64,000 nucleotides of DNA from Artemisia argyi (GCA_030686995.1 CM060703.1:4186501-4250500), one strand, 5' to 3'. Shown: positions 24,201-36,040, counted from the first letter of the stretch. Numbers and translations are program-made. The notes: generated by a model from the letters alone, not told the origin.

Positions 24201-25501
24201 CCATCCATTATAACTCTACAACCTATTTCTGTAAGTTGTCCTAGACTTAGTATGTTGCTCTTAAGGTTCGGTATATAATACACATCCGTTACTACCTTTT
24301 GTTCCTGGTTTATACAACCTAACAATATAGAGCCTTTTCCCTTTATCTCTACATATGACCCATCTCCAAAACGAACTCGTCCTGTTATCGTTTCATCTAT
24401 ATCCTTAAAATGAGTCTTAATTCCTGTCATATGGTTACTTGCACCATTATCTAAATACCATACGCTTTCATCCTTTGAAGCATACTTTCCTGGTTGAATT
24501 TGGCCTTCATTCAACAATACTTCTTCATGTTTGGTTTCATGTACGGTCATTAATAGTGATGGTTCTTCATCTTCTAAGATAAGGTTTGATTGTTCCTGAG
24601 CTGTTGTTTTTGATCTACATCTACTCATGAAATGTCCAAGTTTGTTGCACTTGTAACATCTTAAAGTACTCAAATCCTTCCTATTTGTATTCTTATTAGG
24701 GTTTCCCTTATAATTTGAGTTTCCTTCTTGTGAGTTATTTCTATGTTTGTTGTTTCGCCAGTTTCTTTTTGAATAATTTGATCTACCTCCGCGTTTAATA
24801 AATTTCTTTCCTCTATCTGAGTGTTCACCTTGTGTGAATAGTAAATTATCCTGGCTTTCAACTTGACTTCCCTTACGGAGTTTTATTCTTTCCTCAAATG
24901 CCTTGAGTTTTCCAGTGATCTCATCTAGGGTAATTTCATCTAGATCACTAGTTTGTTCTATGGATGCTACTATTTGAATGAATCTATCTGGTGTGGAGTC
25001 TAATAGTTTTCTAACTACAAGTGATTCATCCGGTGTTTTCCCTAATTCTTTTGCCTTAGTGACATAATCGTTTAATTTATCTGAAAATGCATCCACTGTC
25101 TCTTCATCCTTCATCTGAAGGGCATTAAAACCTATCATCAAAGATTGCAACTTTGCTTGTTGCACTTTCTCTTCGCCAACGTGTCTCCTTTTTAATGATT
25201 CCCATAAATCTTTTGCCTTTTTACAACTAGCCACTTGTAAAATTACATCCTCTGATAACGCTTGATATAGAAGGGCAATAGTTGACTTATCCTTCTTATC
25301 ATCTACTTCTACGCCTGCCTTAGGTTCTATTGTATCCCATAAACCATGTGCTTCTAATATAGCCTTAATTTGTATAGCCCATACCGTATAATTTGTATTT
25401 TTCAACTTAGGGCATTGGTATTGTGCAATAGGTGTTATGGGTTTTAATGTAGTTGTTGCGTTTGTGTCATCGCCCATATTGAAAGTGTTAATGATCTTCA
25501 C
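21284..25501 (-). pseudogene. copia gag-pol polyprotein, one in-frame stop
   Basis: One continuous reading frame of about 1,400 codons, broken only by a TGA at 21830-21832 (codon 1224), between RT and RNase H. Domains in order: gag (about 1-210); CCHC zinc knuckle CYKCNKLGHFMSRC (282-295); aspartic protease DNGAS (351-355); integrase HHCC zinc region from HARLGHL (482) and core acidic residues near D546, D609 and E645 (SPQQNGVVERRNRT); RT from about 930, with DVKSTFLHGDL and active-site YVDD (1085-1088); RNase H tail after the stop with ALSSCESEFMAA. The start Met at 25501 leaves a conventional gag N-terminus. Everything up to RT would be made as a truncated product. The lineage within copia was not determined. 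Confidence 0.95.
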
Positions 25502-26610
25502 TTTCTAATTCAATGAGAATTTCTAACCTTTTGTGGTATACTTAATACTACGGGAACAATAATGGTTTTTGGGAATCCTAATAGTATAACGAGTATCTAA
25601 AAATATGAATATAACGAAATTCAATGAGTTTGAATTTTGTTTGTGACCTCGTTGTTGTGATAATCACCAATTCGAATTCCCTTTAGTGTTCCTCCTTTTT
25701 TTTTTTTGCCCTTTTCTTGTTTCTCCAATTCGACTTCAAATATCCAAGTGACTCTCGGACTGATCTTCCTTTTCTTCTTGTTTTTTTTTTTCGAACCAAT
25801 AATCAACCCAAGTTTCTGTTTTTTTTTCTTTTTCTCTAGTCGAATTGTTGTAGTATTTTCTTTTCAACGAGTCAATTCTTTTGAAAGCCCTCTAGTTCTT
25901 GTTTGAGACTTATCGAATCAAAAAGAACTCGACTTCTTTTCTGTTTTTGGTGTATGTCGAACTGCTTTTCCAGAAGTTCGAACCCAAACAAATAGTAATA
26001 CCACGCTACACGTCTATATCTTTCTTTGTGTGTTGTGCTTGATCTCTTTCTTGAAATCTCTAAGTCTTGTTCACACGTTCTTTGTTACCACGCCTTGGTA
26101 ATCTTTGGAACAAAGCAGTCACGTCGTTCGTTCCTTTTTTCTTGCAGCAAAACAAACCAAAAGTCTTTGGTTTTTCTGTTTGTTGCTATCGTTGTTGTTG
26201 TTGTTGTGTTAAACCGACACAACAAAAATTTCCACACTCTTGTTTCCAATATTCCTACTACGTATACGTTTTCTTCAATCAACAACGCTCTTGCTTTGTG
26301 TTTTTTTTTCTCAAACCGGTTCTATATCTTCTACACAAAGTCTTTTGTTCTTCCTCGACACCAATTCGCTTGGTGTTAAGCGTTTGCAACCCCTTACGTA
26401 AAACAGATTGTGCACTATCCCTTCTACGTGTTCTCTTATTCAAATTCTTGTGTTTTCTTTGGAAGAATAGAAAGAAAAACAAGTTGTCTCTCGCTCAAGA
26501 AGAAAAACAGATTTTGTCCTTCTCCTATCCTGCGTATTCCTTGGCTTCGAAGTCTGATGTTTCTTGATGATGTTTGCAGAATTTTTGTTTTGTGTTTCGG
26601 TGTAATAAAA
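25502..26610 (-). other. Unusually long copia leader (about 1.1 kb)
   Basis: Between the primer site and the gag start lie about 1,100 bases without a recognisable protein. The - strand is strongly purine-rich. Plant copia leaders are usually a few hundred bases at most. The short open frames here on both strands look like composition artefacts. Confidence 0.6.
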
Positions 26611-26612
26611 TC

Positions 26613-26630
26613 CTTGCTCTTGATGCCAAT
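26613..26630 (-). other. tRNA primer-binding site of copia element
   Basis: On - the bases directly after the 5' LTR read ATTGGCATCAAGAGCAAG. This is close to the TGGTATCAGAGC complementary to initiator tRNA-Met, used by most plant copia elements, with one substitution and one extra base. Confidence 0.65.
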
Positions 26631-26920
26631 TGTTGTCCCACTATCTTTGGATCGATAATAAGTTGCAAAGTAATATATGAATAAGTAAAATCTATTTTTT
26701 CATTTAACCATTAAACGAATGTAATACATATGTATATATAAGGTTTGAATCGGTATGACCCAACCATTGTATCCCTTCGGTTATAGTTCCAACCGGTATA
26801 ACTAATAACTAACTTTTCAATAACTAACTTCTGTAACTAACTTTCGGTTACAAAGTTTCTAACTAACATCTTTGGTCCTTCGAGTTTTAAGAAGCAATGA
26901 AGCGAGATTATTGGTTCACA
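26631..26920 (-). repeat. 5' LTR of copia element
   Basis: 290 bases, no differences seen from the 3' LTR. It supplies the element promoter, transcribed toward lower coordinates. Confidence 0.97.
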
Positions 26921-29900
26921 GTAGCCAAATGTGTTCGATATCCATCACAAATAAGCTTCCAAAAAATGATATTTCACAGAATATGTTCATACAGTGCTTC
27001 TCGTTGATATTTGACTCTATAAAATAGTAACAGAGGTCATTGCATTATGTATAACTAATCAATTTGACGCATTATGTTACAGTATTGTTTATATTATTGA
27101 GACAAACAGAACTATTATATCTAACAATTGCAGTTCTAATGTTTCAGTCATGGAATTGCTGCTATTGCCCCCATTGTCGCACCGTTTAGGTTTCGATAAC
27201 CTACCAAAGGAGATTCAGCTTCTTCGATGTAAGGTTAACTTTCAAACATTAGTTTTTGTTCCTCACATCAGAAGACTAGGAGACACCCTCGTTCAATGCC
27301 TTCAAAACTCTCCTACTACAAACGAAGGAACAACTAACGATAAATTGGAGGATGAAAGGGGAAGTGGAAAGTTTATCGTTTTACATCTAAGCTTTGACAA
27401 AGTATGTCTCCTTCCATATTTTTCCATCATGATCTTTAGAATGTAAATTTTAGCGACTTTGTCTTATTTACTCAAAATGGTTCTTTTTTCACCTATGTTG
27501 TTAACAACTTGATTGCATATATCTTATTGTGATTCGAGAGTGGCACCAAGTGATTCAAAATGGGTCAGGTTGACCCACCAACACTTTTTTGTTTCTCACA
27601 GTTCTATACACATGAATCCTCAAAAAAGGTTTTACAATAACCGTCACTAAAATAATGATCCAATTTTTTCCGATCAAGTTATTAGGAGGTTATAAACACT
27701 TGAATGTGCTTTTCATAAGAACTGTTTGATCCATTAGTGGTAGCAATTTAGACTCTTTTAGTTATGAATGGGTCAATTTATGTTATGTTTTAACTCTTAA
27801 GTGGACGAAAAGTGGTTCTGGTCAAACCTAACTCCATCCCTACCAAAAAGTATACCAGGTTCACCTGTTACCTAGCCCATATTGCCACTTGCCACCTCAA
27901 TTGCTTTTGCATAAGTTACAAATAGGTGATTGTGGGACTATGAAGGACATGTTGTTTACAATATTTTTATCGAACAGGATATGGCTGCCCATTCAGCTTG
28001 TGATTTTGGTGGTAGAAAAGCTGAAAAGTTGGCACTTGCAAAGTACCGCCAAGTCATATGGCAGGGAAGGGTGATGAAAACTCAGTTCGCTAATGAGGAG
28101 TTGAGACATCAGGGACGATGTCCACTCACTACTGAAGAAATTGGACTATTTTTGAAAGCTTTGGGCTTTAACAATGTTACACGCCTCTATCTTGCATCCC
28201 ACAAGGTAACATCTAATCCGCCCCATGGATAAATTCAATTTTTAGATCCATACATTTGAAGGAATTATTTGACTATTTTTTTTTTAATTTGCACATAATT
28301 TGGAGAAAATTTTTAACTGTCTGATAAATTCTGCACAATTTGAAGTAGTAGTGTTACTATCACCCTTTAAAAAGACCGACACACAATTTTCTTAGACCCA
28401 AATCAATATCATCATATTTTTTGGTCCGCTGATAATGGGCAAACTAGTACATATTGACTATCTATAACTTAAATCTTTTTTGTGAAAGAAAAAAAATGCA
28501 ATTTTCATGCATTGGTGGTTGTAAATATTGATGACCCTAAAAATACTTTGTTTCGAAAAAATCAGTATAAACAGCAAGTATTTGAACTTATAATGTTTGT
28601 TCACTCATCAACCATACCAAGGCTGTTATTTTAGCAATTCAAACAGTCAAACCAGAAAATTTATATTACCGGCTTGCTTTATCCTTGAAACATAGGTATA
28701 TGGTGGAGAAGCAAGAATTTCCGTGCTGCGTAAACTGTTTCCACTTATGGATGACAAAAAAAGCCTTGCATCTGACAAAGAACGGCAGAAGTTGAAGGAA
28801 GAGTGCCGTTTGTTAGCGGCTGTTGATTATTATGTCAGTATGCATACCGACATCTTCATTTCAGCCTCACCAGGCAATATGCACAATGCAATGGTATGTA
28901 TGGTTGACCTCATTCAGCATATGTCTATTAAAAACTAACAGTAGTGTTTTCCTTAACATGTATAAGAGAAACCAAATAAAAAGGAATTTTAAAACATTTT
29001 TTATATTTTTTTATAGAAAATTAACTAAATGAGCTGTGGGATATTCTCTACCTTTTTATTTGGATATATTCTGGAATGACCCTATAATTCGAAAAATTAA
29101 CCTTTTAGGAGACAGCAAAAAGGTAAAAAGTGCATAATATTTAAAATTGTTTCGAATTTTATTTTTTCACACCTTTATTTATTTATTTATTTATTTTGTG
29201 ATAATTTATGATTTTTTATTGAAAATGTGAAAAATATTCCACGTTTTTGACTTATTTGAGAATTTTAGTTGTTTTGCAAAAATTTAATTTGCTAATTTTA
29301 AGGTCATTTGTGGATATGGATGAACAAAATGATTATTCATTCATTTGTATAGGGGTTCACACCAAAAATCCATTTAGGTGATTTCGAAAATATACAAATA
29401 TGACTGTTGTACTTCACATTCTCATAGAAAATTGATCATTTTGCAAAAAAATTCTTGCATTTTAAAAAAGAACAATGTTTTGCTTTAGAAGCCGCTATTT
29501 CATCCAATTTAAATAAAAACAGATAAAGTCTGGTTGACTCTTATTGATAAGGAATCTAACGGGCCAAATATTTAGTTTAATGAAAAAGTGAACAGGTTGA
29601 ATGTGGTCTGAAGTGTATTCGAATTCGAAAAGACTTGGGACAAAACTGTGCTGGTGTCCAAATCCAACCCATCTAAAGGGCCTTTTTGACCCTTTGCTTT
29701 GCTGACTATTAAAATGAAGTATGATGCTTTAACACCTTGGAATTATCCATGACTCTTTCTTATAAAACGAATCATTGTTCCTTGTTTTTCAGCTAGGGTA
29801 TCGAGCATACAAAAAGTTGAAGACTATCAGACCAAATATGGTGCTCTCGAGCCAGCTCTTTCTTAACGAAACTCTGGAGTGGCCTGAATTTCAATGGGCT

Positions 29901-30674
29901 ATACAAAACAGGCATAAGAACAGACAATGTACCTATCCGATACCAGATTGTATGTGTCAACAACATTAGTTGGTTCTTTTTTCAGTTTTGTAGAGTTAGA
30001 GAAACTATAGTGTTCTAAACTGTTATTCACTCGGTGATACATGTAAATGAGCACGGATAACAATAAAAAACAAATTAGCTAAATACGTTATAAATAGAAA
30101 TAGTAAAATGATCAAACAGTACAAGTAAAGATGGGCAGCTTCTATGGAGATTGGAGAGCAACGAGTAAGTTTGAACACACATTGAGACCGTTCACCAAGT
30201 AAACTTAACTAAGTGCTTGTTAGTGTTTCCCATTCTCCTTCAAGACCATTTCTTATTTCACAACATTTGAGGTCAGGCCAATTTCATATTTGTTTTCCAT
30301 CACCCCCATTATCCATTAGCTTCAAGAAGTAATCAGCAGCTTTGAGCCTCATCTGAAGATGTGCCTCTACGTACAGGGGTTAGCAAATAGAAAACAATGC
30401 ATCAAAGAGGAGTACCGAGTAGTTAATAAACAAGCCTAGCTCGTTTAGGCCTATACTCGACTCGGCTCGGATCATTATTTAGATCCGCCACTGCTTGATT
30501 CACCGTTTATGCGAGAATGCCACCTTAAAAACCAAGAAACTACTTTAGCTTAAATGGAATTGCGCTGTTAGTATGAAATTAAAATGCAATCGACAATAGA
30601 GAATCTTTGAAAACAGATACAATAGTTGCATTTTATCCATGGACCGTCTACCATCTTTTGAAACTTTAACATCT

Positions 30675-33600
30675 TTAACACAATAAGGGACCAAAAGTGT
30701 AACGAGTTTTATAATGGATACCGTTTATGTAGATTTTGGTATTTAGAGACCAAAAATGTAATTTGCTATAAACTATAAGGACCACCGTGTAATTTACTTT
30801 CTTTTTTCTTTCTACAAAGCTACTGGTATTTATTTTGTTCCAATAATTTTTGTTGGCCAATATCAAATTCAATATTAAAATAAAGAGAAAAATGAATTTA
30901 GAAAACAAGAAAAGTGTGTTATTTACTCGCGGGCGTTTTAATCTTGTATGATGTAGCCTTTGTTGCTGACAAAGGCCATAAGGAAGATGTATAATCTTTG
31001 TAGCTGACAAATTCAGTCTCTTCAGAGATTCTAACTGGCCAATGTCCCACGACAACTCCCCAAGGCAAGAACAAACATAGAGCGACTTCAGACATTTTAG
31101 CATGCAGATGCTATCTGGAAGATATGCAATCTTCTTACTCATCACATATAGCTCTTCTAAACATTCTAATTGGCCAAGATTCTCTGGTAACTTCTCAAGA
31201 AGAGTACAATGAAGAAGGATGAGATGCGTAAGATGTTCTAACTTACAAATGCTATCAGGAAGATGGTTAATCTTTGTAGATGACAAATTCAGTCCCATCA
31301 GAGATTCTATCCGGCCAATGTCCTCAGGCAACTTCCCAAGACAAGAACAGCCTCCAACATTGAGCGTCGTCAGACGTTTTAGCATGCAGATGCTATCTGG
31401 AAGATATTCAATCTTCTTACTCCTCACATGTAGCTTCTTTAAACATTCTAATTGGCCAAGATTATCTGGTAACTTCTCAAGAAGATCACCATTGATTTGG
31501 AGAGATTTGAGACATTTCAACATACAAATGCTATCTGGAAGATATTCAATCTTCTTACCACTCACATATAGCTCTTCCAAACATTCTAATTGGCCAAGAT
31601 TCTCTGGTAACTTCTCAAGAAGATCATTATCGACTTTGAGAGATTTGAGACATTTCAACATACAAATGCTATCCGGAAGATGTTTTATCTTTGTAGATGA
31701 CAAACAGAGTTTAAGCTTTCTTAAGCATTGTAAACTACAAATCATGTCTGAAAATTTCTTTAAGTCTGTGCAAGCACATAGACCAAAAGAAATAAGCTTC
31801 TCAATATTTCCAACTGATGATGGTAAATTTTCTTTATATTTACAATCAAACTGAAACTTTGGGAGATTACTGTTGGGGTGCAATGGGCATAAATCACGGG
31901 ACTTACCAACCAGACGTAAACTAGCTGAAGAACGACTAACCTTTGGTTCCTGTCCACCAACGGGAACCAGAAAATAGGAAAACCTCAAACATGAGTTTAA
32001 GTTTAAGTCGCCAAGTTTTTTCAGACATCCAACGGGAGCGTTAATTTCTACCAACTTATCACAACCTTCAAGATCTAACCTCTCAAGATTTGGAAACAGC
32101 TCAAGGTCAAGGCTCCTCAACCTTGATTTACGAAGTTCAAGGAATTTGAGATTTGGACATGCACTAGACACGTGAAGTTCTTCAAAATCAGCACAATAAT
32201 TAAGAGATAATTTCTCGAGATTCGGAGTTAACCCAAGGTCAAACGTTCTTAACTTTGAGTAACTGATATTGAGATGCTTGAGCTCTTGACAGCTGACAGG
32301 CATGCAAAGTTTTACTAATTTATCAGAACTAAGAATTAGCATCTCAAGACTCGGGGTCATACTAAAGTCAAAGGTCTTCAAAGCTGACTCAGAGAGAGAC
32401 AAGAATTTGAGTTTTTTGAGAACCTATCAACAAAAATAAGACAAAAAAGATTAATATTAGTGTATTAACAAGAACAATAAACAAAGCTGACTCAGAGAGA
32501 GACAAGAATTTGAGTTTTTTGAGAACCTACCAACAAAAATAAGACAAAAAAGATTAATATTAGTGTATTAACAAGAACAATAAATTAATAGCATTATTAC
32601 AAACAACCAATCAACAATTATTCTACCTTTTTTTCTTCCTCTTCCCAAAGTTGTACCATTCTGCTGTTCTCCATTTCAAGTCCAACAAGATTGTTTGCTT
32701 GAAATGTTTTGGGTAAATACAAGAAAGGGTAATCATAACATTTTATATATTTTAAAGAGTTTGTAAAGTATTGGGCGGTATTATCAAGATCTTTGGCATG
32801 TCTTTTATAATAATCTTTATATGGAAAATACACTTGAAGATATCTAAGTTTGTTCATTTTTCCAAGACCTTTCATAACAGTTCCCGCATTTGTGTCCGAC
32901 CCACGAAGTTCTAAACATATTGTTTTTTTAGTACCCTGCAATACATACAATATCCAGAAACCTCAGGAAATCAGAACAAATGCAAAAGTTTTAGTTTTCT
33001 CTACATTACAAGTAAACTTATCTTTACCTTGTCATCAGCCAATATATCTTCAATTTCCTCACTAATCCACAGTCGGCTATGTTTGTTAGGCTCACGGGGG
33101 TGCAAACGACGAACAATGTTCTTTCCCATTTCTTCTATATGGTCATGCATGCCCAAATATTCCCCATATTTAGAAGAAATAATAGTTATGAGAGATCTCT
33201 GCTCAAGAACTTTTAAACCAATTATAGGATTAAATCCACAACATTCAAGAATTCTGATTACATCTTCTCTGCGCAAGCCTTTCAACATGCATGCAATGTC
33301 TAGAAACATTTCCTTATAATCATCCTCCAGACTCTCATAACTTAATTCTAGCTTTTCCTGAATCTCCTTCGGTAAGGGATATTTTTCTAATCTTTCTATG
33401 GCATCCTTCCATTCACGCTCATTTTTACGACAAAGAGATGAACCCAAGACTTTGAGTGTTAAGGGAAGACCAGCAGCATAATGTACAACTTTTCCTGACA
33501 GCTCTTTGAATTCTTGAGGTGGACTTGCCCTTCCAAATGCATGTCTACTGAGGAGAAAAGTTGCTTCCTCATCTGATAAGAGATCGATATCTCGAATCTT

Positions 33601-34977
33601 CACTCTGTGATCGTCCTTATTTGATAAGAGATCGATATCTAGAAAGTTCACTCTGTGTGCTTCCAACACTTGCTCATCTCTCGTTGTAACGATAATTCTA
33701 CTTCCCGGCTTAAACCAGTTAGATCCACCGGCTAACGCCACAAGTTGGTCTTTGTGATTCACATCATCTAGAACAAGAAGAACCTTTATACCGCGCATCC
33801 TCTTTTGCATCATGTTTATCCCATGAGTAACATCATTCACAGTGACGTCTCCTTTCATCATATCTGAAAGGACTTGTTTTTGTAAGTTCTTCAAACCAGA
33901 CATAGAGGGCCCTGAAACTTCCCTCACATTCCCAACAAAGATTTTAGCTTCAAAATCATCAGATAGACGATTAACAACAGCTAGAGCTGTAGTTGTCTTC
34001 CCAGCCCCTCCCATGCCCTTGATCCCTATCATGCGAACATCATCTATTCCCATTTCTAAAGAGTCAACAACATCCTTTACTCTGGTCTCCATGCCGACCA
34101 ACTTTTCATTAGAGCTGAAACTGACAGAGCATAACTCTAGTGAAATCAATCCAACAATTTCTTTGATGAATTTAGATTCGTCCCTGTGTTTACGTAAAAA
34201 CAAGATATGTTTAGTACTATAATAATAATATTTTATCCATGCATTATCCTTTTCCAACACATATTAGCAAGAAAAGTAAGAAATTACCCATCAAAAGTGT
34301 TCTTGAGGTCCTTTTTAAACACATATTAGCAACAAACAAAATTAATGAAGGAATTACCCGTCTTTCAGCGCCCACCCATTCAGATCGGCTGCTTCTTTCA
34401 GAGCCGCTTTCCATTTCTTAGCAGCCTCTTTCTCTTTATTCTTGGAAAAGGCATTTTCAACCGCCCCACTTTGGTATCGGACTTCGGTGGGTTCCACATC
34501 ATAGAAAACAGGGTAAGCAGTGTGCCCAATCATCTTCCGACACTCCATAATCTTGACAAGCTCATCCAAACACCATGACGAAGAAGCATAGTTTTTGGAA
34601 AAAACAATGATGTAAAATCTGGAGTCTTCAATGGCTTTGATTAGCTCATCACTGATAGTTTTCCCTTTACGGATTTTTACATCGTCCTTGTAAGTGGCAA
34701 TGCCTTTTGCCATAAGTGCTTCAAAAAGATGGCCAAGAAAGTTCTTGCGAGTGTCTGCACCCCTGAAGCTTAAAAAAACATCATACTTAAAGCTAGGTGA
34801 AGTGGATGAGTTAGAAGATGATTCTTCTTTTTTTGGTTCAGATGAGTTTGAAGAAGATGCCTTTGAATAAAAGTAGTAATAGATAAAGCCCATTAGCATT
34901 AGCACCAGCGTAATTCCTAATGAAATTATGGTTGAAGGATCGGAGGAGACACTTAATATCTTGCTGAAGGTCGACAT
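30675..34977 (-). CDS. TNL immune receptor A (TIR-NB-ARC-LRR)
   Basis: Four exons in compatible phases with GT/AG borders: 34977-34358, 34183-33028, 32935-32627 and 32423 down to a stop at 30675 (about 1,277 residues), or to a possible donor near 30927. Residues 16-37 are hydrophobic (TIISLGITLVLMLMGFIYYY), then a Ser/Glu-rich linker, then TIR from about 64 (YDVFLSFRGADTR) with the NADase Glu in SSSWCLDEL (E139). NB-ARC: P-loop GMGGAGKTTT, kinase-2 KVLLVLDDVN, RNBS-B GSRIIVTTRDEQVL, GLPL AAGLPLTLKVLGSS, and MHD as GMHDHIEEMG. Exon 4 carries LRRs on an alternating 138/141-base period (LPDSICMLK..LEKLPENLGQL). No frameshift or stop was found, so it is probably functional. The role, effector-triggered immunity via TIR NADase signalling, is inferred from family. 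It converges on OFUT-A. Confidence 0.92.
32379..32584 (-). repeat. 103-base tandem duplication over the exon 4 acceptor of TNL-A
   Basis: The block running from exon 4 coding sequence across its 3' splice site into the intron occurs twice in tandem (starts at 32379 and 32482). The only difference seen is 'acctatcaac' versus 'acctaccaac' at the acceptor. The gene thus carries a second potential acceptor near 32526 followed by about 45 bases of duplicated exon sequence. Confidence 0.93.
33996..34017 (-). promoter_or_regulatory. Possible miR482/2118-type target in the P-loop codons
   Basis: The P-loop (GMGGAGKT) coding stretch is the classic site where the miR482/2118 superfamily pairs with NLR transcripts. 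The complement here begins TCTTCCCAGCCCCTCCCATG, close to remembered family members. This is an inference from position and similarity only, since no microRNA of this species is available. Confidence 0.3.
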
Positions 34978-36040
34978 TTCTACAAACTGATTGCAAAGAA
35001 AAGTGAATGAATTAATGGATCAAAGCTAGGCGTTTACTCAAAGAAACTTGATAATGTGAAGGTGATTGTGAAAGAGTATATGTTAAAAAGTGTTTGTGAA
35101 ATGATGTTGAGAAACAAATTAAAGCCACTCATATGGTCTTTTTGGTCAATGAAAAACAAAGATAAGGTTCCCTGTTCTTTATATGGTATTTTGGCCAATG
35201 ATAAAAAGAAAGATAAGATTCACCCAAAAAAGAATAATCAACCCAATACATCCTCCTGGAAAAGTAATTTAATCTATTTTTCAAAAAAGACCAAATAAAC
35301 TCATCAATTTATCTAACAACATTTAACCAGTATACCCTTCAATCAACTACGAATACTTTATTGTGAAAAAAACCTTTTTTTCTTTTTTTCCCAAAAGAAA
35401 GAGTTGTAATATAGCCACCAGGAAGATTATCCCCACCAAATATCTAATGCATTTTCTTCAATTAAAACAGAAAATCTACTAAAATAATTTAAAAGCCATG
35501 CTACGAATGAAGTTTTTGCAATTCATAACCTAAAAACATTTAACCAAAATGGAACCCTCTAAATAAAAGGAACGGAAATGAATCCAAATCACACATACAA
35601 TATACCTCTGAGACCATATTAGCATCACCTTTAAAAATTTTTTTTAACTAAATGTGGGTCTTACCACTACATAAATCTACACATACAATATACCTCCTTC
35701 ATCTTTAAGATATTGCATGTCTCAACCCGGATAACATTTAGATAACATTTACAGAAAACATAAATCAACACAGTGATTCGCTATGATTAGGAAAACTTAT
35801 AGAACTAGATGACATAACATGGTGAATGAGATGTGTCACAAAGTTAGTTAATACAAATCTTTGAAATAATTTAGGACAATTATAAATTAGTACAGTATTA
35901 CATAGGATGTAACCGAGTGAATTATTAGAAAGAGCTTACTTGTAACTATGTTAACAGAATATGACCAAGTCATTCAATTCTCTGCAGGTGAAGTCAAAGT
36001 ACTACTCTGGTCATCATAAGAATATGTCTAAGCTTTAAAC
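34978..36040. other. Upstream region of TNL-A
   Basis: AT-rich and without a recognised gene. It should contain the TNL-A promoter on -, but I could not fix a TATA box with confidence. Small open frames here show no family resemblance. Confidence 0.4.

Larger units (their letters stand above)
20985..26920 (-). mobile_element. Ty1-copia LTR retrotransposon, full length (5936 bp)
   Basis: Two 290-base LTRs (20985-21274 and 26631-26920) in which I see no difference are flanked by the 5-base duplication GTAGC (20980-20984 and 26921-26925). The empty site is preserved in the paralogue near 57565. Internal order on - is primer site, long leader, gag-protease-integrase-RT-RNase H, polypurine tract. 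The integrase-before-RT order defines Ty1-copia. Identical LTRs mean a very young insertion. A single in-frame stop interrupts the polyprotein. Confidence 0.97.
19591..29969 (+). pseudogene. O-fucosyltransferase-family pseudogene, copy A
   Basis: Nine exon-like segments with GT/AG borders encode a plant O-fucosyltransferase-family protein (PF10250, Golgi glycosyltransferases): 19591-19653, 19714-19840, 19953-20024, about 20270-20313, 20357-20590, 27148-27401, 27978-28205, 28696-28893 and 29793-29969. Landmarks in order are IWSPLPDQGLKPC, GYIQVFLDGGLNQQR, VNPVWQDT, LPKEIQLLRCKVNFQ, DMAAHSACDFGG-KAEKLALA, YRQVIWQGRV, LYLASHK, VYGGEARIS, FISASPGNMHNAM and a terminal PDCMCQQ. Lesions: most of the fourth exon is deleted, exon 5 is frameshifted near 20455, exon 6 has a one-base shift near 27173, and about a dozen residues are missing before the C-terminus. 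The N-terminal exon with its membrane anchor was not found. The intron after exon 5 carries a Mutator-type MITE and the copia element. Exons 7-8 still read cleanly, so decay is recent. Confidence 0.88.

Noticed and set aside
26026..26658. Several open frames on + within the copia leader
   Set aside because: Skewed composition (C/T-rich strand), overlapping frames, antisense to the element, no family resemblance.
19591..29969. OFUT copy A as a functional gene
   Set aside because: An exon deletion, two frameshifts and the missing N-terminal exon rule out a normal product, despite several clean exons.
31219..31854. 211-residue open frame on + across the TNL-A LRR region
   Set aside because: It is antisense to well-supported LRR codons and repeats with the LRR period. 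It is a shadow frame.
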